Assembly: GCA_964486865.1 (NCBI GenBank)
Contig: CAZAOZ010000005.1
Coordinates: 1 to 64,000 of the forward strand
DNA: 64,000 nucleotides
Source: Ga0077527 sp964486865
GTDB lineage: Bacteria > Pseudomonadota > Gammaproteobacteria > Burkholderiales > SG8-41
Reading direction: 5' to 3'
This document shows positions 34,799 to 44,290 of the stretch, in pieces. The notes under the pieces are model-generated. The model did not search any database, was not told the DNA's origin, and worked only from the letters and a program-made list of their open reading frames with translations. The position numbers and the translations under genes were made by a program. Positions within the stretch are counted from its first letter, which is position 1. Each line of letters starts with the position of its first letter.

Positions 34799-35769
34799 AA
34801 AAATCCGTGATCATTGCCGCACTCGGCGGCGTCGTGCTGTGCGGTGCTGCCACAGTCCATGCCGCTGACGCCTGGCCTGCCCGCCCGATCCGGCTGATCG
34901 CGCCCTTCCCCGCCGGCAGTTCGGTGGACGCCGCCGCCCGCGTCATCACGCCGCGCGTCGCCGAAGCACTGGGCCAGTCCATCGTGATCGACAACCGCGC
35001 CGGCGCCGGCGGTGCAATCGGCGCCGAACTGGGCGCGCGCGCCGCGCCCGACGGTTACACCCTGTCCGGCGGCACCACCAGCACGCATGCGCTCGCCAAG
35101 GTGCTGAATCCGCACCTGGCCTACGACCCGCAGCGCGATTTTGCCCCGATCACCATGATCGGGCATTTGCCATACATCCTCGCCGTGCATCCGGCAACGC
35201 CCGCAAAAAACCTGCAGGAGCTCATTGCGCTGGCCCGCGCCAAGCCCGGCGAGATCCGCTACACGACGGTCGGTGACGCCAGCATGGCGCGCCTCGGCGG
35301 TGAACTGCTGTCATTGCTGACCGGCATCCGGATGACGCCGGTAGCCTACAAGAGCTCCGCGCAATCCGTAATAGACACCGTGGCCGGCCGCATCGAACTG
35401 CAGTTCGGCACCATGGCGCCGGTACTGCCGCATGTGCGCTCCGGCAGGCTGCGCCCGCTGGCGGTCACCAGCAGCAAACGCGCGCCGGCATTGCCCGACG
35501 TGCCCACGGTGCAGGAATCCGGCATCAGGAATTTCGAAGTCACGCTGTGGCTGGCGGTGTTCGCACCGGCGCAGACGCCGCGCACCATCGTCGAGCGCCT
35601 GAACCGGGAATTCACTGCAGCCATAGGCGCCCCCCAGGTGCGTGACGCGCTGCTGACCCAGGGCCTGCAGCCGGAAACCACGACCCCGGCGGCGTTTTCA
35701 AAATATCTCGCCGCCGAAATCGCCAAGTGGCGCGAGGTGGTGGTCAAGGCCAATATAAAACCCGAGTAA
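34795..35769 (+). CDS. TctC/Bug-type periplasmic binding protein
   Basis: 324 residues with a signal peptide (MKKSVIIAALGGVVLCGAA, cleavage near VHAAD) and the Bug pattern WPARPIRLIAPFPAGSS. These bind carboxylic acids in the periplasm, for a tripartite transporter or for sensing. No TctAB is adjacent to it; it may use the TctBA at 44291-46271. It ends the hydantoinase operon. Confidence 0.92.
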   Translation: MKKSVIIAALGGVVLCGAATVHAADAWPARPIRLIAPFPAGSSVDAAARVITPRVAEALGQSIVIDNRAGAGGAIGAELGARAAPDGYTLSGGTTSTHALAKVLNPHLAYDPQRDFAPITMIGHLPYILAVHPATPAKNLQELIALARAKPGEIRYTTVGDASMARLGGELLSLLTGIRMTPVAYKSSAQSVIDTVAGRIELQFGTMAPVLPHVRSGRLRPLAVTSSKRAPALPDVPTVQESGIRNFEVTLWLAVFAPAQTPRTIVERLNREFTAAIGAPQVRDALLTQGLQPETTTPAAFSKYLAAEIAKWREVVVKANIKPE

Positions 35770-35836
35770 CATAGCTGAATAGCCTGCTTGAGATACGCGC
35801 TGTAATTTCCCGTCAAACCTCAACAAGGAGTTGATC

Positions 35837-36175
35837 ATGGCAGAAGAAGGCACCACCCACAGTTACGACAAGTTCAAGCATTCAACCGTGGCGGAGCTGC
35901 GCGAAATCGCCAAGGGCATTGAACACGAGGCGCTCAAGGGCTATACCCAGCTCAACAAGGATCATCTGATCACGGCGCTGTGCGCAGCGCTCAAACTGCC
36001 CACTCACGCGCATCATGAGGCGCGCGGCATCGACAAGGAAAAATTCAAGGCGCAACTGAAAGCGTTGAAAAAAGAGCGCGACGCGGCGCTCGCTGCGCAC
36101 GATCACGCCAGACTGAAAGTCATCCGCCGCACGCGGCGCAGCCTGAACCACCGCATCCGCAGCGCGATGGTTTAG
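35837..36175 (+). CDS. Small Rho-N/SAP-like domain protein
   Basis: 112 residues. The N-terminal ~55 residues (STVAELREIAKGIEHEALKG) look like the Rho N-terminal helix-extended-helix motif that binds nucleic acid; the C-terminal half is a basic helical coil. ATG 35837 follows AAGGAG. Monocistronic by position, convergent with the next gene. Function unknown. Confidence 0.7.
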   Translation: MAEEGTTHSYDKFKHSTVAELREIAKGIEHEALKGYTQLNKDHLITALCAALKLPTHAHHEARGIDKEKFKAQLKALKKERDAALAAHDHARLKVIRRTRRSLNHRIRSAMV

Positions 36176-36180
36176 AAAAT

Positions 36181-36420
36181 TTACGGTTTGGGCGCGGAAT
36201 CGCGGTCGGGGTCCATGCCCATCAGCCGCAGCGCCCACGCCGACAGAAAACCAATCACCAGCGGCCACCATTCGTGCAGCATCAGCGCCAGCGCGGCTGC
36301 GAACAGATAGGTCGCCGCCAGCAACAACGCGCCCGGATGCCGGCCGCGCCACCAGACAAACAGCAATGCCGTAGCCAGCAGGACGAATACTGCGCAGATG
36401 ACGTAGATCACGATATTCAT
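36181..36420 (-). CDS. Small membrane protein
   Basis: 79 residues with two to three hydrophobic helices (MNIVIYVICAVFVLLATALL, then LLLAATYLFAAALALML). No family recognised. It is convergent with the Rho-N gene by 5 bp and divergent from the MFS gene. Probably real because length, hydrophobicity and start are coherent. Confidence 0.6.
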   Translation of the reverse strand: MNIVIYVICAVFVLLATALLFVWWRGRHPGALLLAATYLFAAALALMLHEWWPLVIGFLSAWALRLMGMDPDRDSAPKP

Positions 36421-36462
36421 CAGAATTTTACGTAACTTGTTGGTTTTAAATAATAATTTAAC

Positions 36463-37656
36463 ATGGCTGCAACCCGCCCCCGACGCGCGCTGACCACCTG
36501 CTGCGCCGCGCATGTGCTGCATGACGGCCTGTCCGACCTGACCTACGTGCTGCTGCCGCTGCTCGCGCAGACCTTCGGCCTGTCGCTGGCGCAGGTCGGC
36601 ATGATACGCGCCGCACACCGCACGGCAATGGCGGCGTTCCAGATTCCGGCTGGCCTGATCGCCGAGCGTTTCGGTGAACGCAATCTGCTGGCACTGGGCA
36701 CCTTGATCGCCGGCGTTGCATTCGCCGGTCTGGGTTACGTGTCCGGGTTCTGGATGATCCTCACCGCGCTGTTTTTTGCGGGACTCGGTTCCGCCGTACA
36801 GCATCCCTTGTGCTCAACCATCATTTCACGCGCCTTCCCGGAGGCCGGCCGCCGCGCGGCGCTGGGCACCTACAACCTGTTCGGCGACGTCGGCAAATTC
36901 ATCTTCGGCGGCCTGCTGAGCCTGCTGCTGATGTTCGGCCTGTCCTGGCAGGGGCCGGTCATGGCTTATGGTGTTTTCGGCATACTGGTCTCCGGCGCGA
37001 TATTCCTGTGGCTGACCGGCGATGCCAGGCCGGCATCGGCCGCGCACGCCTCTGCACCGGTGCGGCAAGGCGGCTGGGGCATCCGCAACCGGCGCGGCTT
37101 CATGGCACTGTGCCTGATTGAAATAATCGACAGCAGCACCCGCGTCGGCTTCCTGACCCTGATCGCCTTTTTGCTGATCGACAAAGGTCTGCCCACCGGC
37201 TGGGCCGCAGCGTCGGTGCCGCTGATACTCGTCGGCGGCATGGCCGGCAAGCTCGCCTGCGGCCTGCTCGCCGAGCGCGTGGGCATCATCCGCACCATCG
37301 TCATCACGGAAGTGGCCACCGGCATCGGTATCCTCGCCGTCGCCGCCGCACCGGGCCACGCGGCCATGCTGCTGCTGCTGCTGCCGCTGCTGGGTGTGGT
37401 GCTGCAGGGCACCTCTTCGGTGCTGTATGCCACCATCGGCGATCTGGTCGAACCCGACCGGCTGCCGCGCGCCTTCGGCCTGATCTACACGCTGGGTTCG
37501 GTCTGCGGCATCGCCGCCCCGCTGGGCTATGGCCTGGCGGGCGACCTGTTCGGCGTGCAAAGCGCGGTTGCCGCGATGGGCATTGCGATACTGCTGACGC
37601 TGCCGCTGTGCGCGGTGCTGCGGCCCACGATCAGCACGGAACCGGTCAGGATCTGA
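36463..37656 (+). CDS. MFS transporter
   Basis: 397 residues with about twelve hydrophobic helices and MFS hallmarks (GLIAERFGERNLLALG between helices 2 and 3). Solute unknown. It stands between genes of the catabolic island and likely exports or imports an organic acid. Confidence 0.88.
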   Translation: MAATRPRRALTTCCAAHVLHDGLSDLTYVLLPLLAQTFGLSLAQVGMIRAAHRTAMAAFQIPAGLIAERFGERNLLALGTLIAGVAFAGLGYVSGFWMILTALFFAGLGSAVQHPLCSTIISRAFPEAGRRAALGTYNLFGDVGKFIFGGLLSLLLMFGLSWQGPVMAYGVFGILVSGAIFLWLTGDARPASAAHASAPVRQGGWGIRNRRGFMALCLIEIIDSSTRVGFLTLIAFLLIDKGLPTGWAAASVPLILVGGMAGKLACGLLAERVGIIRTIVITEVATGIGILAVAAAPGHAAMLLLLLPLLGVVLQGTSSVLYATIGDLVEPDRLPRAFGLIYTLGSVCGIAAPLGYGLAGDLFGVQSAVAAMGIAILLTLPLCAVLRPTISTEPVRI

Positions 37657-37714
37657 TCACGCAGAGACCTGATTCACGCATAATATCCACGTCTTCCAAC
37701 ACAGGCATTCACTC

Positions 37715-38368
37715 ATGGCCAAGCAACGCATCAGCTACGTCCCGCTGGAAAAAATGACTCCGGAAATGCGCGCCGAAATAGAGCGCTGCGCGCGAGAGGG
37801 CACACCGCGCCCCGAAAGCACGGCAGTGCGCGCGCACGTGCCGGCCTGCTTCTGGTTTTTTGCCGAGGCCTGGCACAACGTATTCCGCACCGGCATCCTT
37901 GATCACAGCATCAAGGAAGTGTGCCGCCTGTATGTGTCGCGCTCCGTGGTCTGCGAGTTCTGCGGCAACCAGCGCTCGATCTCGGGCCAGAAGGCCGGAG
38001 TCAACGAAGGACATGTCGATGACCTGATGAACTTCGAAAAATCGGCAAAATACAATGACCGGCAGAAAGCGGCGCTCGCCTATGCCGAAGCCATCGTCTG
38101 GCGCACGGATACCGACGACGCGTTCTGGGAGCGCATGTACAGGCACTTTGACGAGAAGGAACTGGTTGAACTCGGCTGCGCGATCGGACTCACCTTCGGC
38201 CAGCAAAGCTGGCTGCGCATGCTGAACATCGACCATCACCAGGTCATGGCAGGAACCACGGCTTCGATGGCGCCGGGCTTCGAAACCGCTGAGTCTCTGG
38301 CGAAAACCAAGGCTGCCCCTGATTACTGGGCGCGCAAGCCGCTTACCGCGAACAAAAAATCGGCGTAA
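37715..38368 (+). CDS. Carboxymuconolactone decarboxylase-family protein with CxxC
   Basis: 217 residues. The AhpD-type redox pair is present in VVCEFCGNQRS, unlike its paralogue at 33183. It could be a peroxidase-like or decarboxylase activity. It is 30 bp upstream of the SDR gene, in the same direction. Confidence 0.82.
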   Translation: MAKQRISYVPLEKMTPEMRAEIERCAREGTPRPESTAVRAHVPACFWFFAEAWHNVFRTGILDHSIKEVCRLYVSRSVVCEFCGNQRSISGQKAGVNEGHVDDLMNFEKSAKYNDRQKAALAYAEAIVWRTDTDDAFWERMYRHFDEKELVELGCAIGLTFGQQSWLRMLNIDHHQVMAGTTASMAPGFETAESLAKTKAAPDYWARKPLTANKKSA

Positions 38369-38398
38369 GCCGCCGCTATCGCCGAGGGCATCAAACAC

Positions 38399-39205
38399 AT
38401 GCTGAATCTGCAAGGCAAGGTCGCCTTCGTCACCGGCGCCGGCAGCGTGGGGCCGGGCTGGGGCAACGGCAAGGCCACCGCGGTATTGCTGGCGCGTCAG
38501 GGTGCGCAGGTGTTCGGCACCGACATCGATGCGCAAGCCGCGGAGCAAACGCGCGCCGTCATCGCCGGCGAAGGCGGCGTCTGCGTCACCCAGGTCTGCG
38601 ACATGACCGTATCGGATTCAGTAAAAGCCGCGGTCAATGCCTGCATGGCGCGCTTCGGCCACATCGACATCCTGATCAACAACGTCGGCGGTTCGGCGCC
38701 TGGCGATCCGGTCAGCATGAGCGAGGAAATATGGGACCGCCAGATCGACCATAACCTCAAGAGCGCCTTCCTCGGCTGCAAACACGTGCTGCCGGTGATG
38801 GAAAAACAGGGCAGCGGCGCCATCGTCAACGTCTCTTCGGTGGCCGGCTTCAGCCATCAGGTCGATGGCCGGGTGCATATCGCCTACAGTGCGACCAAAT
38901 CCGGACTGCTGGGATTCACCCGCGCCACCGCCATCGCCTATGTCAAAAAAGGCATCCGCTGCAACATGGTGGTGCTAGGCACCATGCACACGCCGCTGGT
39001 CGAAGAGCGCCTGATGAAACAGCTGGGCCCCGAGGCCGCCAAAGACCTCGTCGCCAAACGCCACGCTGCCGTGCCCATCGGCCGCATGGGCGATGCATGG
39101 GACAGCGCGCATGCCGTGCTGTTTCTGGTGTCTGATGAAGCGCGTTACATCACCGCGACTCAACTCGTGGTCGATGGCGGGCTCACTGCCGCACGGCCGG
39201 GATAG
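38399..39205 (+). CDS. Short-chain dehydrogenase/reductase (SDR)
   Basis: 268 residues. The cofactor motif is TGAGSVGPGWGNGKA, a slightly expanded TGxxxGxG, with active-site Ser in VNVSSVAG and Tyr-x3-Lys in IAYSATKSG. Uses NAD(P) to oxidise or reduce an alcohol or ketone. Probably operonic with the CMD-like gene. Confidence 0.92.
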   Translation: MLNLQGKVAFVTGAGSVGPGWGNGKATAVLLARQGAQVFGTDIDAQAAEQTRAVIAGEGGVCVTQVCDMTVSDSVKAAVNACMARFGHIDILINNVGGSAPGDPVSMSEEIWDRQIDHNLKSAFLGCKHVLPVMEKQGSGAIVNVSSVAGFSHQVDGRVHIAYSATKSGLLGFTRATAIAYVKKGIRCNMVVLGTMHTPLVEERLMKQLGPEAAKDLVAKRHAAVPIGRMGDAWDSAHAVLFLVSDEARYITATQLVVDGGLTAARPG

Positions 39206-39215
39206 ATCGGAGTGC

Positions 39216-39304
39216 GGATTGAGGAATGAGGAACTGAAGCTACGCGCTGCTATAGGTTTTAGCTCATCGCTCCTCAATCCTCAATCCACAATCCTCAATC
39301 CTCG
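39216..39304. repeat. GGATTGAGGA / TCCTCAATCC dispersed repeat
   Basis: GGATTGAGGA at 39216-39225 pairs with TCCTCAATCC at 39271-39280, followed by further tandem CCTCAATCC-like units to about 39304. This lies between the convergent SDR and PrpF genes and supplies the PrpF stop. A related fragment occurs at 41672. Confidence 0.65.
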
Positions 39305-40462
39305 CCCCGATACCCGCGACGCGCGCACCAGCACCTGCCCCTCGAACATGCGGCGCTGCGTGCGGTAAAACGCGCCCTGCTCGGCATGCCAATGGCCGTC
39401 CTTGCGCCTGACCGTCGCCGCCACCGTCAGAATTCCCGAAGGCATGCCGATGCGGATCGACGCTTCGGGATCGGCGCCCTTGCGCAATACTTCGTTGACA
39501 ACACTGCCTTCGATGCGCGCCGCCACCGCCATGCATAACGACACCGTCAACGGCAGCGCGCGATGCGGCTGGCCGTTGGAAATCACCCGCCCGGTGAGAT
39601 CGATGTCACCGGCGCTGATCGCCTCGCCCGACAGCAGCCGGGCATCCTGCGGCGCCGACACGAACCCGATGAACGGGATGGATTTGTTTTTTGCCGCGGC
39701 TTCGGCATCCGGCGCGATGCCCATCGCTACCGACGCCGCGATGCGGATCGCTTCGAGCTTGCGCATCACCGCGGCATTGGCTTCCAGCGGTTCCGGCAGC
39801 TCGATGCCGGTCAGTCCGAGATCCTGCGCACGCACCCAGACGGTGGCATTCGCCGCATCGATCATCGACGCGCGGATTTTGCCCACGCCCGGCACATCCA
39901 GCGTATCGACCACGTTGCCGGTGGGCAGCAGCTTGCCGGTGGTGGCGCCGCCGGGATCGCGAAATTCCAGTTTCACTGGTGCACCGGTGCCGGAGACGCC
40001 GGGAATCGCCAGATCGCCATCCACCGCAGCCAGACCGTCATCCATGCTGAACAACGCGTGGATGATTTTTCTGGTGTTGGTATTGTGTATGCGCACCAGC
40101 GCTTCGCTGCCGCTGACCTTGACCATGCCTTCGTCCACCGCGAACGGTCCCATCGCCGAGGACATGTTGCCGCAGTTCGCGCCGTAATCGACCTTCGCTT
40201 CCTTTACCTGCACCTGCGCAAAGGTGTAGTCGATGTCGGCGTCCGGCCGCGTCGGCGGGCCGACCACGCACACTTTCGACAGCGAAGACACCCCGCCGCC
40301 CATGCCGTCGAGCTGCCGGCCGTTGGGATCGGGGCTGCCGATGGCGGCGAGAAAAATCTCGTCCCACAGCGCGCGATCCTGCGGCAGATCCTGCTGCCTG
40401 AACACCACGGCATTGCTGGTGCCACCGCGCATGAAAACCGCCGGCAGTCTGAGTTGTTTCAT
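39281..40462 (-). CDS. PrpF-family isomerase (methylitaconate/oxalomesaconate type)
   Basis: 393 residues, homologous to PrpF with VFMRGGTSNAVVF at the N-terminus and a catalytic-type Cys in GANCGNMSSAMG. The family moves a double bond in methyl-branched dicarboxylates. The last seven residues (GLRIVD then stop) come from the flanking GGATTGAGGA repeat. The following hydroxyacid oxidase is upstream by 28 bp on the same strand. Confidence 0.9.
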   Translation of the reverse strand: MKQLRLPAVFMRGGTSNAVVFRQQDLPQDRALWDEIFLAAIGSPDPNGRQLDGMGGGVSSLSKVCVVGPPTRPDADIDYTFAQVQVKEAKVDYGANCGNMSSAMGPFAVDEGMVKVSGSEALVRIHNTNTRKIIHALFSMDDGLAAVDGDLAIPGVSGTGAPVKLEFRDPGGATTGKLLPTGNVVDTLDVPGVGKIRASMIDAANATVWVRAQDLGLTGIELPEPLEANAAVMRKLEAIRIAASVAMGIAPDAEAAAKNKSIPFIGFVSAPQDARLLSGEAISAGDIDLTGRVISNGQPHRALPLTVSLCMAVAARIEGSVVNEVLRKGADPEASIRIGMPSGILTVAATVRRKDGHWHAEQGAFYRTQRRMFEGQVLVRASRVSGRGLRIVD

Positions 40463-40490
40463 GATGCTCTCCTGTAGAGGCTCTGCCTGA

Positions 40491-41654
40491 TCAGGCAGAG
40501 TCCGGCATTTTCAGAAAATTCCGGTCCAGCGCATCCACGCTGCAGCAGCCGATCAACGCCATCACCCGGTCGGTTTCAGAGTGCAGCAACTCCAGCGCCC
40601 GGCTGACGCCGGCCTCGCCGCCGACGCTGGCGCCGTACAGCGTCGCCCGCCCGCAAAACACAAAGTCCGCGCCCAGCGCCAGCGCCTTGACAATGTCCGA
40701 GCCGCGGCGCACGCCGCTGTCAAACAGCACGGCGATTTTCCCACCGATGGCATCGACAATCTCCGGCAATACATCGACCGCCGCCACGGCGCCGTCGAGC
40801 TGCCGCCCGCCGTGATTCGACACCACCACGCCGTCCGCGCCGTGTTGTGCCGCCAGCTGTGCATCGGCAACCGTCAGCACGCCCTTGATCAGCAGCTTGC
40901 GCGGCCAGAGGGTGCGCAGCCAAGCGATGTCGCTCCAGTCCAGCGCATCGCGCCGCGCGCGAAATGCCGACAGGTCTTTGGATATGATGCGGTCGCCGAC
41001 ACGGGCATCGACATTCTGGAATCGCGGCACGCCGCTGGTCAGCAGGGTGCGCAGAAACACCTGCGCCAGCCAACGCGGATGCAGCAGGCCATCCACCACA
41101 TTGCGGGCATTGATGTTGAACGGAATCGTGAAACCGTTGCGCAGGTTGTATTCGCGGTTGGCACCCACCGGCACATCGGTCGTCACCACCAGCGCCTCGA
41201 ATCCGGCATCCAGCGCGCGCCGCACCAGACCCTCGGCGCCTGCGCGATCCTTCGACATGTAGAGCTGAAACCACTTGCTGCCCCCGGCTTCGCGGGCCAC
41301 GCGCTCCATGGCGACAAAAGATGCGGTGGACAGCACAAACGGCACATCGGCCGCAGCAGCGGCCCGCGCCAGCGCCACGTCGGCGTCAAACCAGTACAGC
41401 CCGGCAGCGCCGGTGGGCGCAATGCCGAACGGCGCCGCATAACGCCGGCCGAACAACTCGTGCTGCAGCGAGCGTCCCGAAACATCGACCAGCGTGCGCG
41501 GCCGGAAATGAATACGTTCGAAACCCGTGCGGTTCGCGGCCATGGTCACGTCGTCTTCGGCGCCGCGCTCGAGATAATCCCAGGCCACGCGGGGCAGGCG
41601 CCGCTGCGCCAGCGTCCGCAGATCGTTGATGTTGTGCGCACCGGAAAGTGTCAT
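40491..41654 (-). CDS. FMN-dependent alpha-hydroxyacid oxidase/dehydrogenase
   Basis: 387 residues of the glycolate oxidase/L-lactate dehydrogenase family. The active-site His is in SNHGGRQLDGA and the substrate loop in DVPVGANREYNLRNG. The ATG at 41654 is used; an upstream Met four codons earlier is less typical. It reads into the PrpF gene after 28 bp and probably shares a transcript with it. Confidence 0.9.
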   Translation of the reverse strand: MTLSGAHNINDLRTLAQRRLPRVAWDYLERGAEDDVTMAANRTGFERIHFRPRTLVDVSGRSLQHELFGRRYAAPFGIAPTGAAGLYWFDADVALARAAAAADVPFVLSTASFVAMERVAREAGGSKWFQLYMSKDRAGAEGLVRRALDAGFEALVVTTDVPVGANREYNLRNGFTIPFNINARNVVDGLLHPRWLAQVFLRTLLTSGVPRFQNVDARVGDRIISKDLSAFRARRDALDWSDIAWLRTLWPRKLLIKGVLTVADAQLAAQHGADGVVVSNHGGRQLDGAVAAVDVLPEIVDAIGGKIAVLFDSGVRRGSDIVKALALGADFVFCGRATLYGASVGGEAGVSRALELLHSETDRVMALIGCCSVDALDRNFLKMPDSA

Positions 41655-41842
41655 AAAATAAATCACAGTGTGGATTGAGGGGCTGCCGACCGACTCGCGA
41701 GGGGAATGGGATAATTCACCGGCGACGGAGTGATGTATTCTAATCGGAGTGGCGAATGGCCGCCTTCATCGAGTTCGCACCAGCCCGGCGCAATGCCTTG
41801 CACAGAAATCCATAATATGAAAAAAACCGCTGCCTTGCAGCG

Positions 41843-43006
41843 ATGCTGCAATACATCGGGCGCGTTTTGCTGAAACCGGTCACCGTCGTCACATTGCTGA
41901 CTCTGGCCATGCAGGGCGGCCACATGGGCAGTCGCGTGGTGGCTGCGCTGCTGGCCCTGAACCTGGGCGCCGGCCCCCTGCTGATCGGCGTGCTGATCGC
42001 CGCCTATTCCATATTCCAGCTGGCATTCGCTCTGGTGGTGGGTCGCATTGCCGATCGTTATGGTTCGCGGTGGCCGATGCTGGGCGGCGCCATCACCTTC
42101 GGCGCCGGCATGCTGATACCCGCCGTGCATCCTTCGCTGCCCGCGCTGTTTCTGTCCGCGCCGCTGATCGGCATCGGCTTCGTATTTTTCAACGTCGCCG
42201 CGCAAAGTCTTGCCGGCACGCTGGGCAGTGCGGCGGAACGCACGAAAAATTTCTCAACGCTGAGCCTTGGTTATTCCAGCGGCCACATGATCGGTCCGGT
42301 CATCGCCGGATTCATGATCGATCGCCTGGGTTTTTCCGCGGCCTACATGGCCTTCGCTGTGCTGACGCTGGCGCCGATCCTCGCGCTGGCAGCATCACCT
42401 GCGCTCGGCGCACACGGCACGCGCAGTGAGCCGCCTGCCGGCAGCGCGTTTGGCCTGCTGCGGCTGCCGGCGCTGCGACGAATGATCATCGTCAGCGGAC
42501 TGGTCACCACCGGCTGGGACCTGTACACCTTCTATGTCCCGATCTACGGCCACTCCATCGGTCTGTCGGCATCGACCATCGGCGGCATCCTCGGCGCCTT
42601 CGCCGCGGCCAGTTTCATTGTGCGCGTGGCCCTGCCGGTGATCACCCGCCGCATTCCGGTGGAAACCGTGCTGGCCGGCGCCATGTGCATGGCCGCCCTG
42701 CTGTTCCTGCCCTTCACCTATATAACTAATGTGCCGCTGCTGATGGCGCTGTCTTTCGGCATCGGACTGACGCTGGGCGTGAGCCAGCCGCTGACGCTCA
42801 ATCTGACCTACAACCGCGCACCCGCTGGACGCTCCGGCGAAGTCACCGGGCTGCGGCTGACCATCAACAACATCACCCACATCGTCGTGCCGCTGGCGGC
42901 GGGATCAGTCGGCGCACTGCTGGGCATAGCCCCGGTATTCTGGGCCAGCGCCGCAATCCTGGTGGCCAGCGGCTGGCTGTCCCATGGCGACCGGCATGAT
43001 CATTAA
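41843..43006 (+). CDS. MFS transporter
   Basis: 387 residues, about twelve transmembrane helices, with the MFS loop VGRIADRYGSRWPMLGG. Its neighbours suggest organic-acid traffic. It ends 8 bp before the AGCCACAGAG repeat at 43014. Confidence 0.88.
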   Translation: MLQYIGRVLLKPVTVVTLLTLAMQGGHMGSRVVAALLALNLGAGPLLIGVLIAAYSIFQLAFALVVGRIADRYGSRWPMLGGAITFGAGMLIPAVHPSLPALFLSAPLIGIGFVFFNVAAQSLAGTLGSAAERTKNFSTLSLGYSSGHMIGPVIAGFMIDRLGFSAAYMAFAVLTLAPILALAASPALGAHGTRSEPPAGSAFGLLRLPALRRMIIVSGLVTTGWDLYTFYVPIYGHSIGLSASTIGGILGAFAAASFIVRVALPVITRRIPVETVLAGAMCMAALLFLPFTYITNVPLLMALSFGIGLTLGVSQPLTLNLTYNRAPAGRSGEVTGLRLTINNITHIVVPLAAGSVGALLGIAPVFWASAAILVASGWLSHGDRHDH

Positions 43007-43013
43007 AGTCATT

Positions 43014-43138
43014 AGCCACAGAGAACACAGAGTTTCACAGAGGAAAACCAGGAACGTCCGTCATTTCCACATTCTGCCAACCTGGTGATTACAGCGTGAG
43101 TATTCAACCTCTTGAATCTCTCTGTGGCCTCTGTGGCT
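43014..43138. repeat. AGCCACAGAG inverted-repeat element, copy 1
   Basis: AGCCACAGAGAACACAGAG on the left and the reverse complement AGCCACAGAGGCCACAGAG on the right, separated by ~75 bases without coding potential. A second copy lies at 57384-57533. Dispersed intergenic repeats of this sequence occur in many proteobacteria. Confidence 0.8.
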
Positions 43139-43150
43139 GAATTACCGTTT

Positions 43151-43192
43151 TAAAAATAAAAACGCCGCGCACGGTTTCCCGTCACGCGGCGT
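43151..43192 (-). terminator. Rho-independent terminator of tctC
   Basis: An 8-bp stem ACGCCGCG (43062+100 region, 43162-43169) and CGCGGCGT (43185-43192) is followed, in minus direction, by a T-rich tract. It lies 34 bp after the tctC stop and ends the tct operon. Confidence 0.8.
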
Positions 43193-43225
43193 CAACAGCA
43201 GCGGCCACAGGCCGCACGCTGTGAA

Positions 43226-44215
43226 TTACTTCAGTTGTATGCCCGCGGCCTTGATGACCTTGCCGTATTTGTCGAGTTCGGACTTCATCAACTTGTTCAT
43301 TTCCGCCGGCGTATTGGTTACCGCACTGGCGCCGTTTTTCTCAAACAACGCCTTGACTTCAGGGTTGTTGGCGATGGCTGTCAATTCCGTCTGCAGCCTG
43401 GTCAGCACCGGTTTGGGCGTGCCCTTCGGCGCAAAAAAGCCCAGCCACAGCGAAACATCGAAGCCGGGATAACCCGACTCCGCCACGGTCGGCACATTGG
43501 GCAATGCCGGTGAACGTTTGGCCGTACCCACGGCAATCGCGCGGACGCGCCCCGCCTGGGCGTGCGGCAACACCGCCGGCATGCTGCCGAACAGCGCCTG
43601 CACCTGCCCACCCAGTACGGCGGCTCCGGCCGGGGCATTGCCGCCATAAGGGATATGCACGATATCCATGCCGGCCGCGCCCTTGAGCATTTCCATCGCC
43701 AGTTGCGTGGTCGAACCGGTTCCAGCCGAGGCAAAATTCATTTTTCCTGGCTGCGACTTCACCAGCGCGACAAATTCCTTCAGATTGTTCGCCTTGACGC
43801 CAGGGTGCAGCACCAGCAAGTATGGAGTCGAGGCTACCAGCGTGATGGGCTCGAAATCCTTGACCGGGTCATAGTTGACCTTGGCATAGGCCGCCGGCGC
43901 GATCACGTGCGTGCTGGTGGTACCCATGGTCAGGGTGTAGCCGTCCGGAGTTGCCCGCGCGGCAATTTCAGTGCCAATCGTGCCACCGGCACCACCGCGA
44001 TTATCAACAATAACCTGTTGGCCGAGTTTCTCGCCCAGCCGCTGCCCAACCAGCCGCGCAATGATGTCCGTGGAACCGCCGGGCGGGAATGCCACGATCA
44101 GCCGGACCGGCTTCGTCGGATAGGATGGTGTCGCGGCAGCGGCAAGGGCCGGCCCGCCAACCGCGCACAGGACCATGCCCGCGATCAAGGTCGTCATGGT
44201 ATTTTTGATATGCAT
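43226..44215 (-). CDS. tctC: TctC/Bug-type periplasmic binding protein
   Basis: 329 residues with signal peptide (MTTLIAGMVLCAVGGPALA) and Bug motifs SYPTKPVRLIVAFPPGGS and RGGAGGTIGTEIAAR. ATG 44215 has AGGAG upstream. It follows TctA by a 75-bp gap that contains a strong terminator hairpin, so it is likely expressed with TctBA but at a modulated level. It is the solute receptor of the complete transporter here. Confidence 0.92.
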   Translation of the reverse strand: MHIKNTMTTLIAGMVLCAVGGPALAAAATPSYPTKPVRLIVAFPPGGSTDIIARLVGQRLGEKLGQQVIVDNRGGAGGTIGTEIAARATPDGYTLTMGTTSTHVIAPAAYAKVNYDPVKDFEPITLVASTPYLLVLHPGVKANNLKEFVALVKSQPGKMNFASAGTGSTTQLAMEMLKGAAGMDIVHIPYGGNAPAGAAVLGGQVQALFGSMPAVLPHAQAGRVRAIAVGTAKRSPALPNVPTVAESGYPGFDVSLWLGFFAPKGTPKPVLTRLQTELTAIANNPEVKALFEKNGASAVTNTPAEMNKLMKSELDKYGKVIKAAGIQLK

Positions 44216-44225
44216 CTTCGTTCTC

Positions 44226-44260
44226 CTAAAAAAAAGCACGCGGCAAGATGCCGCGTGCTT
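44226..44260 (-). terminator. Intra-operon terminator between tctA and tctC
   Basis: A perfect 12-bp stem AAGCACGCGGCA (44234-44245) with TGCCGCGTGCTT (44249-44260) around a 3-base loop, followed on the minus strand by about eight T before the tctC ribosome-binding site. This would terminate or attenuate transcription just before tctC. Confidence 0.85.
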
Positions 44261-44290
44261 TGTTATTACGACATGGCCATTACTGCGCGG

